Source: Neckera pumila
Taxonomy: Eukaryota; Streptophyta; Bryopsida; Hypnales; Neckeraceae
Length of the DNA stretch: 64,000 nt
Assembly (NCBI GenBank): GCA_963969595.1
Contig: OZ018411.1
Location: 29,461,445 to 29,525,444 of the forward strand
Direction: 5' to 3'
The notes under the pieces were generated by a model. It had not been told where the DNA came from. It searched no databases and saw only the letters and a program-made list of their open reading frames with translations. The position numbers were made by a program, and so were the translations under genes. Within the stretch, counting starts at the first letter, position 1. The number at the start of each line of letters is the position of its first letter. This document shows, in pieces, positions 10,261 through 23,653 of the stretch.

Positions 10261-11266
10261 CTTTGGAGAATGGCGCCTCCTTTTGCCCAAGCAACTTTGG
10301 CTACACAAAAAAGGCATCACGGGGCCTTCAATATTTTCTTCAAATTAGTCCCACTGTTGCCACTAGCGTCCGGCTTTGATTAGGTTGGCCGGGCGTTGCC
10401 CACGGAAATGCTCTGGAAATGCTTAGATGACTCGAGCATTGAGGCCGGGCAAGCTATGAATGCCGACGTATTCAACCATCCAATTTGTGATAGATCGTTG
10501 AGTGGCCAGACTTGAAACTTGTTGAAGTCGCTGGGCAAGGGCGTTGTGAGGAATTTCAACGAGCAGGGGTCTATCCATGGTGAAAATGCTGGAAAAAGTA
10601 AAAATGTAGTTGTAAGAAAAATGGCGACCAAAAAAATAAAATTGTGAGGAAACAGAGGACAAGAAGACAAATCCAACTGTGTCATCGAAAGTGCAATCAG
10701 GTACCTCAATCACAAGTTATGCACGTCGGAAGTTTGAATGCGGGTGGGAAGTTTGAATCGCGCAGGATTGGCGGGAAACGATGGACTATCCCCCTTTGAA
10801 AAACCAACCAATTCAATTTTGGATAAGAGCAAATTAGGCAACAAGAATGAATGGGAGTGGGCAAGAGTGAATAGAAGTGCTGGGCGGAAGGTGGGCAACA
10901 GTGAATTGGCCAGCAAGGAAAAATTCAAAGTGGGGAGCAAGGGTGGTCCTTGACAAGCTCACGAAGCACCAGCCCAGCAAGATCCCGTCGCGCCCGACAA
11001 GTAGCAACACCCTGCTTTGACAAGGAAGCCTCGACCCCACTCCGATCAGCAAGCTCTCCAAATTTTGGCTTTCGCAGGGAAAGGGTGAAAGGCCAGTTCG
11101 TGACAGCGGGAGGCGAAAATTCCAGTTTCCCAGGGAAGGGTCAGTATTGGACGATGCAATTTCAATGCCCAACACTATTTACATATGACTTAGAAATTAA
11201 TGTTGGGGGTAAAATATAGGGAGGAACACTAATTATCACCCAACACTATTTACCAATTTTAGTGTA

Positions 11267-13044
11267 GTTACTGCCTTTTTTGAGCTCATTGCTCATTGTC
11301 ATTGTAACAAACTATCACAATGAGCAATGAGTTTAAAAAAAATTTAATCGAATTGATTTCATCCTGCCAGTAAGCTAAAAAACAATTTGAATTAAATTAG
11401 ATTAATTTTTTTTGTAACCCCTCCCCTATTCCACTCCTTTGCAAGTTTTAGGTGGGGATGACATTTGATATGAGATATATCCCGTATCCCATATTTGTAT
11501 CCGTATCTTGGATCCATATTATGTCTACATCCATATTTGTATATATATTTGGATCGTATTCGTATCCAAAATTGTTTTTCAAGATCAATGGCATCGGGGG
11601 GTGGAGGACTTTAAAAAAAAATCAAGAGCTTTCAATTTTTCAGGCAGGGAGGGAGGAAATGGAGGGTTCACCTCTTTTCAATTCATTGTGTAGAAAGTCT
11701 AAATATTTGATGATAAAACATCATTAGTTTGTTCTATTAGGAGACCCTAATCATGTGGAACACAATACTAAATATTTTGCATTGATTTCATTTCTTAATA
11801 AAAGTTACAAGTACAACTCCTAATTTATGAAATATATATACAAAGGTAATTTGTGTAACAAATTAGGTTTATCAATAGTCAAGTGCATTCAAATATTCTT
11901 TTGAAGAAAATTGATCAAGCATTCTTGAAAATATGTACTGAAAAGGATTTTATTTGTTTGTTTTTACTACAAATAAATGTAAGAAATCCTAAGATCAAAG
12001 GCAAAATTCACTTTGGAGATGAATTAATCCCCAATGACCATGCAATCATTCAATCGAGTAATACTTATTGGGCTCAAAATTTTGTTTCCTCAACTTTTAT
12101 TTTTATTTATGCTATTTTGGGGGGTGCAGTAAGTGGTAGGAGTAGCTATATACGTGTGAACAAATGATAGGGTGCCATTTAAACATTTGGACAAAAAATT
12201 ATAAATTGATTTTTTATACCATAGCATATTAAAAATGTCATTAGATGTCTTCAAAACACTATAGGGTGTGGAATAATAGGTCCCATTAGAAAAATAGTAG
12301 ACCTAATATACCCCCCTTTATATTCTTTTTTGGGGACAAAAGTCTTAAATAGTGTTGCCTTATGAGTGGCATATTGGTCAGGTATGGTAGTGTGCTCTAA
12401 AACCAACCTTCTTCTTCAAACCGTCCATTAGGTGGCTCATAAATGGATACATGATGGACTATTGATTATGTAAGAGAAGAGGAAGAGTTCGTTCATCTTC
12501 TCCAATGGATGGTACATACTTCATTAAAAGTTGGTTTAGGAGCCACGGTAAGTCCATTTCTAATTAAGTGGATAGGTGTTCATGAATATTTTTCAAAATG
12601 AGAATTGGTGGCTCAACTACCTTCCTACGTATGCTAAAAAATCTGAAATAATAATTAACTCAAGCTTCCATTCATGTTTTGATAAAGGTCACACTTAGAA
12701 ACCTATCTATTATTTTTTGCATGCCTCAATGCTTGTTTTTGGTAAAGCCATATCTTTTTTCAGACCATTTAAGAGTGGACTTTGCAAAGGCTAGAAGTCA
12801 AAAATAGGTTCCTATGGCAAAATTCTTTGAAAACTCATAACTAATTCATAAAAGTTCCAAAAAATATGAAACCACTTGGGTTAGATTTTGCATCATTTTT
12901 TTTTCAAGTGAAAAATAAGAAAAATATTATTATGCATTTGAATCCATCAAAAAGGCCCCAAAATCCTTAAAGTGTCGCTTTTAGAGCCACCTACTTTAAT
13001 CAATTTTCAAATGTTGGATAGTTTGTTTCCGGGCGATTGCTTAT
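11267..13044. other. AT-rich spacer between two transposons
   Basis: No gene seen. At 11460-11580 there is a degenerate tandem array of ATATCCGTATCC-like units. The rest is AT-rich, with one possible small MITE listed separately. Confidence 0.4.
12385..12546. repeat. Possible ~160-bp MITE with inverted ends
   Basis: GTGTGCTCTAAAACCAACC near 12388 is roughly the reverse complement of GTTGGTTTAGGAGCCAC ending near 12545. A related left end (GGTAGTATGTTCCTAAACCGACC) occurs at about 26135. The boundaries are uncertain. Confidence 0.35.
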
Positions 13045-13350
13045 AACACCGAATTAGACATTCTTGCACTTGGGGGGTGCGACATTGCACTTGGCTAGTA
13101 CGGCATCTAAAATGGACAGTCTCAAATGTTGAGGGGGGGAGGGATTATTGAAAACGTCATTTGCTCTTAGTAGGAGAAATTGCTTAGTGAAAAGTTGTCA
13201 AATACTCCATTCTTTATAATTATTTCATGAAAACCTTTCACACTTTTCACTCTGCACTACTTTTAAGACATATTACTCTGCACTTCACACTCAAATACTT
13301 TTAAATGCCTACAACTACAAGGTCAAAGAGCAATACATAATGTGACTTCA

Positions 13351-14850
13351 CTAATATATATTCAAATCATTATGCAGACGTTTGTCATCTAAGTTCTCCA
13401 TCTGCATTGCCATGTATTCCAGAAGATGCGCTTTAGCCTTTGGTGGAATGATTAGTGTCTCCTCTGTTTGCATGCCATACATTGTAATGTTGGGACCTAT
13501 AACATAACCCCTTCTCCCTCGACAAGGAACATCCATCTATGAATAATAGCGGCTTCTTTCACGGTCTAGTCCAACATCTCATCAGACGGTTCCCACATTG
13601 ATTCCATACAGTTCGTGTACCTCACTCGGTTACTACCTACTTCATTATATACTCCAAATCTTATAGTAGGCCAATACCACAGGACCTTCATCTTCGAGGC
13701 CCACGTCCCCTGACCAAATTCTAGCATCTTCCCTAAAAAAAAAGGGTACTCCTTCTCTTACTACCGCTAGTTGTACGATAAGAGCTACGTACTGCCCTAT
13801 AACAACGTCATTCTTTGAATTGAATGGAAGAAACGGATCTTCCGTTGCATCTTGTCATAGCTCTAGTATAACTTCATTCCTTTTGCCTTGAATCCTCCCT
13901 CCAATCACTCTTTGTGATGTTGCTTGTGTGAGTCTATCTCTGCAGGGTCCAAAATACCCCTTCCTCTCAGTATTTGGCATTATTGCCATAATCCTGTCAA
14001 CGGCAGCATTCTCCATTCTATTCCCATCCACCTCAACAACTGCACTTGAAATGTGCTCAAGCTTGCGAGCACTCATAAAAGCCTTTGTGTACAATGTTCC
14101 TTTCTCCACCAACTGCAACATCTCTGTCAAAGTGTCTATGTCTCTCCTATTCAGTACGTTCGAAATCACACTGAATCTTTGATTGATGTCCTCATGTATG
14201 TGGCACTGTGGCTGTGGCTGTGGCCCACTATTAAAAAACAAAGATGCAATTCCTTGAAGAAACCAAGCCCAACTAGTGCAGCACACATGGCAAACATGTA
14301 GGTGTTTTGTTCTCCCCTCCTGGTGTTATCCGCTTGAATCCTCAATGTTGGTGGCAATGAAAATATAACCGTGGTGCTGAAACAGGAGGAAAAGATAAAT
14401 TCTGCCCCTCCCTCGAAATTGTTGCCGTCGTTCTCACCTCGGAGGGACATGCACAATGAACTGAAGCATGACGCCATCGTATAACTTTATCTACACAATC
14501 TCTCATAGTCTTCCCTACCAACTCACCAACCCATTCTGTTTCATGTACAGCATGTGTAACACGAACCGCAATCTCAAAAGGACGTAATTTCACTAGGTGA
14601 AGTTCATCACCGCATGCAAAACTTATATCCACCATGCCAACTTCCACAACTTGACCTTCACTCCGAGAAGTTGAACCATGCCATTGGTAGTCTGGAATTC
14701 TCCATCCACAAGTGCATGACCTTCTTCTCCAAAAAATCTTCCTTGTACCACACGCGCCAATCTTTCACCTACGCTCCTTCACTCTGTAGCAACCATCGTA
14801 CTGCCCACAGTATTGAAAACCACTGGACTTCCAAATGCTTTTGTAGCCAT
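13351..14850 (-). pseudogene. Deletion remnant of DUF7869-type transposase (element A)
   Basis: On the minus strand, segments collinear with the 1046-aa protein of element B appear in order: an N-terminus starting at ATG 14850-14848 (…KAFGSPVV, matching …RGFGSPVA in B), a segment with GELVGKTMRDCVDKVIRW (13.9-14.65 kb), then LRIQADNTRRGEQNTYMF and LCFLIVGHSHSHS, the RFSVISNVLNRRDID block, and the C-terminus HLLEYMAMQMENLDDKRL ending at 13351. About 400 residues between the N-terminal and QADN blocks are gone, including the first candidate catalytic Asp. GHTHED has become GHSHSHS. There are also frameshifts and a stop near codon 24. It cannot encode an active enzyme, but its C-terminus shows where the B copy has shifted frame. 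Confidence 0.8.
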
Positions 14851-17800
14851 TTTCTTCCATCATTGGTGCATTACAGTCACGTTTTTTTCTTAAAAGTTCA
14901 TGATTTCAATATTTTTGCAAACTTGTACCCCTAATGTAAGGCCGTTCAAAAAATAATTTTCTAATAACAGCTTTTCAACCTTGCAAAAACACCAAATGAA
15001 ATAGGAAGAAATTCACAAAGTCAACTTCTACAATCAGAAGCACTAAAAACCACTTGATTTTGCTCTTTTTTTGTTTCCATTCCTTTGTTTTGACATTTCT
15101 GTGCAACTCATTCAATCAACACATAGTTCAAAACCAAACCATATTGCACCTACAACTTCCAATGCACTTTGAAACCCTCTAACTAACTAAATGCAAAATA
15201 CTTTTACTTCAATTTGAAAACAAAAACAATGTAAACACGCACAAGTACACTGATTGCATATTCTATGAATCATTAATGACCTTCGCTGAGTCCACGCTCA
15301 CTATACTCATGTTTTGGAGTTTCCATAGAGGACATCATTCGTAATCTTTTGAAACCTTTTACATTCCAAACTTTGTTGTAAACAAGCAAAGATAACCACT
15401 TTTATCCAATTTCTTATACATACTTTACCAGAACTTTATATAGAAGACAAACTCTCCTTCCTCTTACAAATTATTATGTGAAATTTAAAAACAAGAAGTC
15501 CACACATCTCAATTGGTAATCTCTAAATGCACAATGCTTTTTTCAAGAATCTCAGAACTGTATCACAATAGTTGAAGAAAAATGTTCAAGTTCAGGGTCA
15601 TTTGTTCATAATTATGTATTGTACAAACTATATATTAATGCGTTTAAGAACACGTATTAATATTATTAATATTATTATGAGAAAAATACTTTTCTTTCTT
15701 CAGAATTTGACTTCCTACTAATTATACTGAATTACAACAGATTTGTTAAAGTGAACGTCATATTCCCTATCTCCATACTCTCCTTTCATGTGAATGCAAG
15801 CTTTTACTTCTTTGAAACCACAAGTAATTTAGTTTCCGTACATGCTGAACTTAATTAATTGTACATGCATTTTTAAAACTTGCAAAAATGTATTGTACGA
15901 ATTTTGCATATGCTTTACTAATGAATTTTTTGGAAAATCCACTGAATTTTATATTCATCTTAGTAGTTTCCAAAAACAACAAAATTAAATTTTTTAAATT
16001 TTATAGACACTCATAATTGAACAAGTGTGAAAGAAGCAAAAACACTCTAATACATGCTTGGCAATTGCTTATGCTGAAGTGTCTTTCTATAAAATCAAAA
16101 AAATTCAATCAAGAAAGGAGAAAATAATTGTTTCAAAAACACCTTCTGCTTGCCTACCAAAAAAATCCGTTATCCCTGTTTCATAACACTCAAAATGTAA
16201 CTTTGAAGACTACAAAAAATATTTAAGAAAAAAACTTTGTCATGCTCATCCATTCAATATTCTATATAATTTATTCTTCATACAAGGAATTCACATGAAA
16301 TCCGCTTCTCTACATTCAACAAACAAATTTGTTATTCTAGATGATAATTTAAAATCTTAGTTTCCATACATTTGTTTCATTAGACCTTACAACCACATTT
16401 CTAAATTTATAGTATCATCGCTTTTGCACAGTAGTTCCGTTACAATGAAGTTACATCCAATTTTTGTTTTAAATGACTTTTTCTATATATCCAAAACAAT
16501 TCATAAAACCATGTCTACAATGAAAGTAATACATATCTCACTACACTTGTAATAATGCACTTCAGACATTGATTCACCTTTTTCAATTGGACACTCTACC
16601 TCAATGACATCCTTCAATTGGACACTCTACCTCAATGACATCCTTCAATTGGACACTCTACCTCAATGACATCCTTCTCTATGATCCTATATTCTACCCA
16701 CTGGAAAAAAAATTAAACATATTGTTTAAAAACTTACAAGGACGCAATCACTGTCATCTAAAAATGACAGTTTTGGAATGTCCTTTTCAATGTGTTTATA
16801 ATGTTTGTAGTACTTCATGTCAACCCCAATCCCAATAACATTCTATATACACATTCATTTCACATTGTGGAAAGGGAAGCATTAAAAAAGAAAAATTTAC
16901 TTCTCTGATTATAATTTCAAAACTACTATGCAATTATGCACTCGAATTGGTTGTCAATTGATGTAAGCCAGTGCTTGAAAGATCTACTAGGCTATATTTT
17001 TAACTTTTGAATTACTTCATTGGAAATGATAATAAAACCTTCCCTTTCCCCTAAGTCAAATAATATTGGAAATGCTTAGGCTTTTTGGAGTTCTACATCT
17101 CCGAATTTATAGGTTCCTAAGGTTTCTAAGGTTTCTAACTATACTTCATTATAGATAATTAACTTCTCACAAATTAAATCTTTTATATTTAAGAAGCTAT
17201 GGTAATGAGTCTCCATTGTCCAAAATTTTATTGTTGATCAACTTTCGTATACTAGGCAATGCCATAAACTCTATTGAATTGACACTCACTTACAAATTCA
17301 TGAATTGCTCATCCAACAATACTTGTCTTTCTTGACTCTATCTTTCAAATGCAGACAAAAGCTTCGACTCTAGTTTCAAAGATCTTGATTACAAATCCTA
17401 AATACAACCGCACTTACATATTTATGTCTCAAGTGTAAAGGAATCAGGCCTAACCGCACTTACATCAAAACGGTGCTTCTAGACTATAATACATTATTTT
17501 TTTTTTTTGGCACTTATCAACCGGGTAGTGTTCTGATAAACTCAAAAAAAAGTCCATAGTAAATGCACTTTGAAATTTAAGTACATGCTAATTTTTAAAT
17601 TAGAAGGGTCACAAATGATATTCAACTACCCATCCCTTGAATTTCAATTCAAAATAACTTTCCAAATGGAAAATTTTCACCTATAATTTCATTTGTAATT
17701 GATATATTCACAGTTTACAACTTCATATTACTGGAAGAATTTGGAAAATTTATCATTTCTTGCTTTTCAAGTCCACACCCAATACTAAATTACAGATTTC

Positions 17801-20800
17801 AAAAACCATTTTCATGATTATCAACTTGTTCAATGCACTTTTTTATACAAATTGGGATTATATACTTTTCTTTAATACACTGTTGCAGATTATGATTAAC
17901 CTATGTAAAAAAATGTTGGTTGCACTAGTACGTTCTCTAATGCACACATCTCAATTTAAAAGAATAAGTACAACAAATTAAGCATTTCTATACACTTCAA
18001 TTGCAAAATAGAACTTTGTGTACTACAATATGCTATTTTCATTGATCTTTGGTGAATTTGCAAAATGAACAATCAAATCACTTTGCAATTGAACATCAAG
18101 AATCCTAGAGGAAAAGGCATACGATAAACATAAATTATGAAAAACTTCCATTCATTATGTTTGTGAGAAAAAAAGATTTCCTTCTTACATCAATAATTGT
18201 AATTTAAAGATTCCTTTTGGTTTCTTGATTAATTGGAATAATGCACTTTACATCATAGTACAATTAGATTTTTATATTTCAAAATTTAATATGGATAGTT
18301 GGACATTTGCATAATGTATTAGGTTAATTAGTTATATACCTTTCAAATTTGAAATGAAGAAAAAATGCACAGACGGTACATCATATCTATTCTAAAACCT
18401 TCACTTCATAATCGATAACAATTTACAAACTAAAAATAAATAAGAAGTATTAATTAAACAAATTTGAAGAATTTGAAGTTCCCTGAACACTTTCAAGTAC
18501 AAATGCAAAACATGGCAAACTTTCCCACTTAGTCATAATAGCGAAGTTCAGAGTTTTTCAAATGCAATTTCACTACCAAGCAATGTGAACATGCACAAGC
18601 ATAAATTATACTTTCAAAATAAACTTTCATTTTGTAAATTAAATTGGAAATGTGGTTTTAAAAAATAACATATGCTAAATTCTATAATCATAATGTACGT
18701 GGTACCCTAGAATTTTTTCCAAATTCAAACATCAAAGTCAAATATATTTTTCCAACTTCCAAGTTCCAATTCATTATGTTCAAATGAAATTCTGAGCTCA
18801 AAAGGCTACTTCTTCATCAAAAATATGTTAAACTATCATTTCCATTGCAAATTGTCCTCCATTGCGGTACCATTGTTTGTTTTGTTTACCTAATTGTAGG
18901 ATCTTGTTGTATACTGTTATAAACATATTGAAAAAAAATTTATAACATTCTACGGAAACAAATAGAACTGACTTACATGAAAAAAAATGACATTCATTTA
19001 TTTGGAAAATTGTCTAAATGCTTTCTTTGTCTTCTGTATTAATAGAACTAACATTTCAGCAAAATACTTATTAATTCTTTGATTCTTGATGGTGAAGAAT
19101 TATATGCAGAGTCTTAAAATTTGTTTTCATTACATCAAACTCTATTTGTACTCCTAAGGAAATGATTGAGTGCTACATCTTTGTAGAAAGAATTAATAAC
19201 TGCTTCATTATTTAGTATAAGAAGAAATTCGATATACTGATCCTACCAATGACATTGTCCTAGCAGTACCACAAATTTGTAGAACTTGGCACTTCAAAAA
19301 AATTTGGAGAATTTATTTTAAAAATTCATCCAACTTCAAATGGATCATCAAAGATGCATTAATTCCCCCAAAAAAAAAATTTGCAACATTTGCGTCATAA
19401 ACCCAAATAGAGTGAACCAATTCTTTTTATATAGACTACAACATTTTAAGCTAAAAAAGGATTTGCATGTTTGTTTTTAAAGTCCATTAATAATTTTTTT
19501 GTGTAACTAATTCCATTTATGACTTCCTGTAAAGTACTATTGCATCTAGGCTTTGATAGATTTAAAAATGTAATTCAACGAAACCTATTACAATTTTCTA
19601 CCTTTAGAAACCCCGTTAGAAACATTGACATTGCCAAACCATTACCACAAACCATGAGGTCTAATTACCTAACATTGAGAATTCAAAGATTCTACATGTT
19701 AAATGCTTATACTGACAGTTGACCGGCCCCATCCACTTTGAAAATTAAATGGAACTACAATTATTTCCGAAATTAGAAAATAATATATTCAAATAAAAGA
19801 ACCTATCCTTCTTATTAATTTATCCCATGACCCTTTGAAGCATAAAATTGAAATAGTAAACAAACCTAAACTTCACAACAAATAAAATTCTAGACGGTTT
19901 GGTAGTTGGTACTTGGTATACGACACATTGTCAACATGCTCCATGTAAAGGTTGTAACCTTTAACAATCACTTAGCTCTACAGGTACTCATTACTTTCTA
20001 AAGTATTGAGTTGCGTTTCGTGTAAACATTGCAATTCTAGGGGCCTCACAACAAATGAAATCATTTTATTTCATTGAAACATTCACCAAAGGTAGAAGTT
20101 AGGTTTGGAAAAAAAAATTCTAAGAGCACTGACTCAATGATTAATAAGTTATTAGTATAATATGCACTAATTTCATTTGACCAATATAGCAGTCTAGGCA
20201 AATCATAGACAATCAATTTTTTAAGGAAAAATTGAAGTGCACTTCGGCTTACAAATTCCTACAAGATTGGAAAGCCTTCAATCATTTTGTTTTCATCAAT
20301 GAGATGAAAATAATGAGTTGTTTAAATGTGCACTTCTTTATAGATTTCCTACTATAAAATTCTCTTTGAAGTCCTTTCTTTAACTCTATTTTCAATGTTC
20401 ACGTAAAAAATAGAAATCATGGGATGTAGGTTCTACAGTACACCATTACAACAACTAGAATTGACACTTTTTAATTCCATAATTTCATTCTTCACTATTT
20501 ATTAATTTCAATCATATAAAATTGTATACTTACTATTTTTTTCTATATGTTGTACAATTGTAAGTGCTTTTAATTTTTTTTAAGATGTATTAAATTTTGT
20601 TTCAAAAATGATTACAAAGAAGCATCAACAACATAGACATTTTTTAGGGCAAATGCAGCCTTCTTAAAAGCAGTTGCTGTTTTTCATGTAGGACACAAAG
20701 AAGGATTTGCGGAAATGGAAAGCTCATATTTTACAATCTACATGCTGGTTTTAATTGACCTTCTCAAAATAACGTATTATGAGACCTCATTGTCTAAAAT

Positions 20801-20935
20801 TTTATTTTTTGTTTTTTTGGTACTTATACTAACAATGTCAATTTTTGAGCATTTTGTGTGATAATATACTAAAAGAACATTTGCTATTCCGTGAAGCCAC
20901 GTGTTCTCGCACATTTTCCTTTTTTGAATGTACAA
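14851..20935. other. AT-rich interior of element A, no gene seen
   Basis: About 6 kb of strongly AT-rich DNA without a supportable reading frame. The heptamer TGCACTT, part of the element's terminal core, recurs here (for example near 15171, 16554, 17569, 17837, 18242, 20238 and 20331), more often than base composition would predict. A 31-bp tandem repeat is listed separately. Confidence 0.5.
16582..16674. repeat. 31-bp tandem repeat, three identical copies
   Basis: Three exact head-to-tail copies of a 31-bp unit starting TTCAATTGGACACTC, at 16582-16612, 16613-16643 and 16644-16674. Perfect identity means the expansion is recent. Confidence 0.95.
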
Positions 20936-20939
20936 TTAA

Positions 20940-21866
20940 TCCCTAAAGGACCATATTGCTATTATTACTTCTTAGCAATACAAAAATTTTGGGCAGGTAT
21001 GTATGCATGAGATTTGCGTATTTTAGGTTCCTATTTTGATAGAAAGTGTGGATGAGGAATATCTTTCATATATATTACATTTCATTGCATCTGAAAATAG
21101 AATTTAGAAGTGAAGGGCTAATATGTAGTTTAATCCTCAACTCTAGCAGTCATGGCACATAAAAAAACACATTTAAAAAAAAGAAAAGAACTGACATTGA
21201 TTTATAAGATTTATATATACATGGAAAGCTTTGACTCATTCCAATTCGATCGATGAGTCAAAAGTTATGAGGATTTTTTTCTTCTGGGTAGTTAAAGATT
21301 TCTCTATTGTAAATTAAACTTTGAAGTCCTTTATTCTACTCATATTTCAATATTTTAAAAATAAATAAAATCATAGGATGTAGATTGTTTATAAAAATTG
21401 TGCAGCAATTACAGTTGCTAATTGTTCATTTCCATAATTAAATTCGTAACAACTTTGTATTTTGAAAGATTCTCTATTTATTTCTATTTATTATTTTTTT
21501 CCTTATATATTCTACAATTCCAAGATTTTTAAGCAAGTACTCAACTTGTGTATGTAAATAATCCAAAGCAACACTATCATTTTGGACATTTTTAAATAGA
21601 AAAGCGAGCTTGTGAAGTGCAGGTGCCTTGTTTTTGGCAAGGCCAGAAAATGATTTCAGTGACTTCAAAGGATTCTATCTAGCAATCTACAAGGTGGGAA
21701 TTTCTAAAATTTAACCAAGTGTACTCCAACTACCGCACTACAAAATCCTACGGCTACATGTGTCACATTTTATCTTTAATTTTAAATTTGATACTGGAAA
21801 TAAAAATGGAAGTTCCTCAAAGTTTTTATGACAACGAAGTCATGCAACTTCAATTACTTGACTTAA
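20940..21866 (-). mobile_element. ~920-bp TTAA MITE, family 1, diverged copy
   Basis: Starts after TTAA at 20936-20939 with TCCCTAAAGGACCA, the reverse complement of the usual right end. It contains GGGCAGGTA..., TATCTTTCATAT and ATCTACAAGGTGG-like blocks in reverse order relative to 28260-29180. The other end is worn and placed at about 21866 from GAAGTCATG.AACTT. It lies inside element A. Confidence 0.6.
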
Positions 21867-22940
21867 GACTTGAGTGAGTAATTTGATAACGGAAATACCA
21901 ACCTAACTTACAGAAGTGAGCATGACTGTCGAGAAATTAGTGTGGGGCAACCTAATTTCACTATTTTGTGTACAACGCAAGCACTTGAATCTATCAATTT
22001 TCGTATTGCCCAGCGATCAGACAGTCACAATTTCCACACTTCATGCGCATGAATAAGGTTGCAAATTTCCCCCACGGTCTCTGCAAACATGCCCATCATG
22101 CCTGCAGACACACTTGGTGCGCATGCCTAGCCTAACACTTGATCATTTCAGTTTCGAGATTACACAGGAATCCCGGTCTATGCACAAGGTGGAGGATGAA
22201 TTTCAAGCACGTAAAATGGAATGGGACTAAGATGGATGAAATCCCGTCGAGACAAACCCTAATCTTGCGGAGTTGAGGTCCATTGCCTCCCTCAGACAGG
22301 AAATCGGCTTCGCCCTTGCGGCTTCTGCTTTTTTCTCACAGATTGTAGCACGGATTGCCTCAAAGGAGAGAACGAAGATCGATTCAGAGGCATGGTAGCT
22401 TCGCAAGATTGAAATTCTCCTTCTCAACAAACCTTACAAAATTTCCTTCTATACGTGCGCCCTGTGACACATTCTGGTACTCTTGATACTCCGAGGGACA
22501 ATTTTGTTTTCTGCTGTGCTGACTCTTGTTCTCAGACGACATGTTTGTATGGCTGAATCGTTATTAGCATTCACCATCTTTAATTCGTTCAACGGAACGT
22601 ATAAAAGCCTTGCCACCATTTTTAATGTCTAGTCCGCGAACTTCAATCGAATACTGTGTACTTCAAGTTAGGTCTCGGATTCAAGTTTATTAGAACTGCA
22701 TCTTCATTATTGGCTTTGAAACAGCATAGCTGCTTTGCGATTGATTGAAGCCCGAACCTGCGAATGCGGTACTTAGAGCGTCACCACACTTGCGCTAGAA
22801 CAGAGCAACCCTAGAACGGCACATTCTACTTCAAGAGCGCCACAGTTGACTTCGGCCTTATTGCACTGTGGTTTGACTCCTTGCATGTTACTTTTAATTT
22901 GTGCGCACTAGATCCTCTATCTCCCTCTGCATACAGTTTG

Positions 22941-23017
22941 AAGAGAGTGAACAGTATGTGCTGTCAAACCCCCCTGCACGCGCGGGGGGTTCGACAGCAG
23001 ATACTGTTCACTCTCTT
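22941..23017. repeat. Long near-perfect hairpin, 34-nt arms
   Basis: Arm 22941-22974 and arm 22984-23017 are complementary at 32 of 34 positions, with a 9-nt GC-rich loop (TGCACGCGC). The arm begins AAGAGAGTGAACAGTAT and ends AACCCCCC. Mismatches fall at two single positions. The fold is short for a plant microRNA precursor but the right kind of structure; it could also be a terminal palindrome of an inserted repeat. Confidence 0.9.
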
Positions 23018-23632
23018 TGGGGACAAACACAAAGATTTTTGATCGTTTGCGAGCCCGAGAGGCCATTTGCCACCTCAGAGAAGTCAACTATGTTGATTCC
23101 GCGTCCCCGCGTTTATCTGTAAGTCGCCAAAAGAGGGGGATTTTTGACTTTTACCTTTCTTGCAGGTTGTATCCGCCTTTTGAGGTCGTCGCAGCTGGCG
23201 TGCTCCCGGTCCCCACGCGCTTTGGCCTCCTTGCTTCCCGCTCAGCTCCGCCTCCAGGTAAACACTCCCTCCCGGTCAGATTTGCTTCTGCCGCTCCTCT
23301 CCACCACCGTTGCCTGCGTTCCTTTTCTTTGTATATGCTGCAGATGAAAGCTACATTGCGCACCTGAGTTTTGCAAGGCCAATTTGTGAAAAGTTTCTTC
23401 TTCCTTGCTTTCACAGGTTTAGAAGTGGATAAGGTTACAATTCTTGAACAAAGGAGATCACATGTGTTTTTAGTGCATAAGTTCAAGGTTCTTGAACGAA
23501 GGAGAAGCTTGCTTACCTGGAGCGGAGTTTCCTTGTTTGTATTGAACGTGAGGTACGATTTTTGTACGAGGCTTGATTTTTGAGGTCAAATGATCTCCCT
23601 TGGCTTGCGAGGTCGACTGGATTAGAAAACTG

Positions 23633-23653
23633 GAGAGAGAGAGAGAGAGAGAG
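23633..23653. repeat. (GA)n microsatellite
   Basis: Uninterrupted GA dinucleotides, about ten units, in the island of element A. Confidence 0.95.

Larger units (their letters stand above)
8547..11264. mobile_element. Tc1/mariner/pogo-type DNA transposon, 2.7 kb
   Basis: The ends are inverted repeats: the left end reads CACTAAATTTGG then TAAATAGTGTTGG, and the reverse complement of the right end reads CACTAAAATTGG then TAAATAGTGTTGG. Both are flanked by TA (8545-8546 and 11265-11266), the target duplication of the IS630-Tc1-mariner superfamily. Inside are a tandem repeat near the left end, a decayed minus-strand DDE transposase, and GC-richer DNA to the right. The transposase has frameshifts, so this copy is dead. 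Confidence 0.8.
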
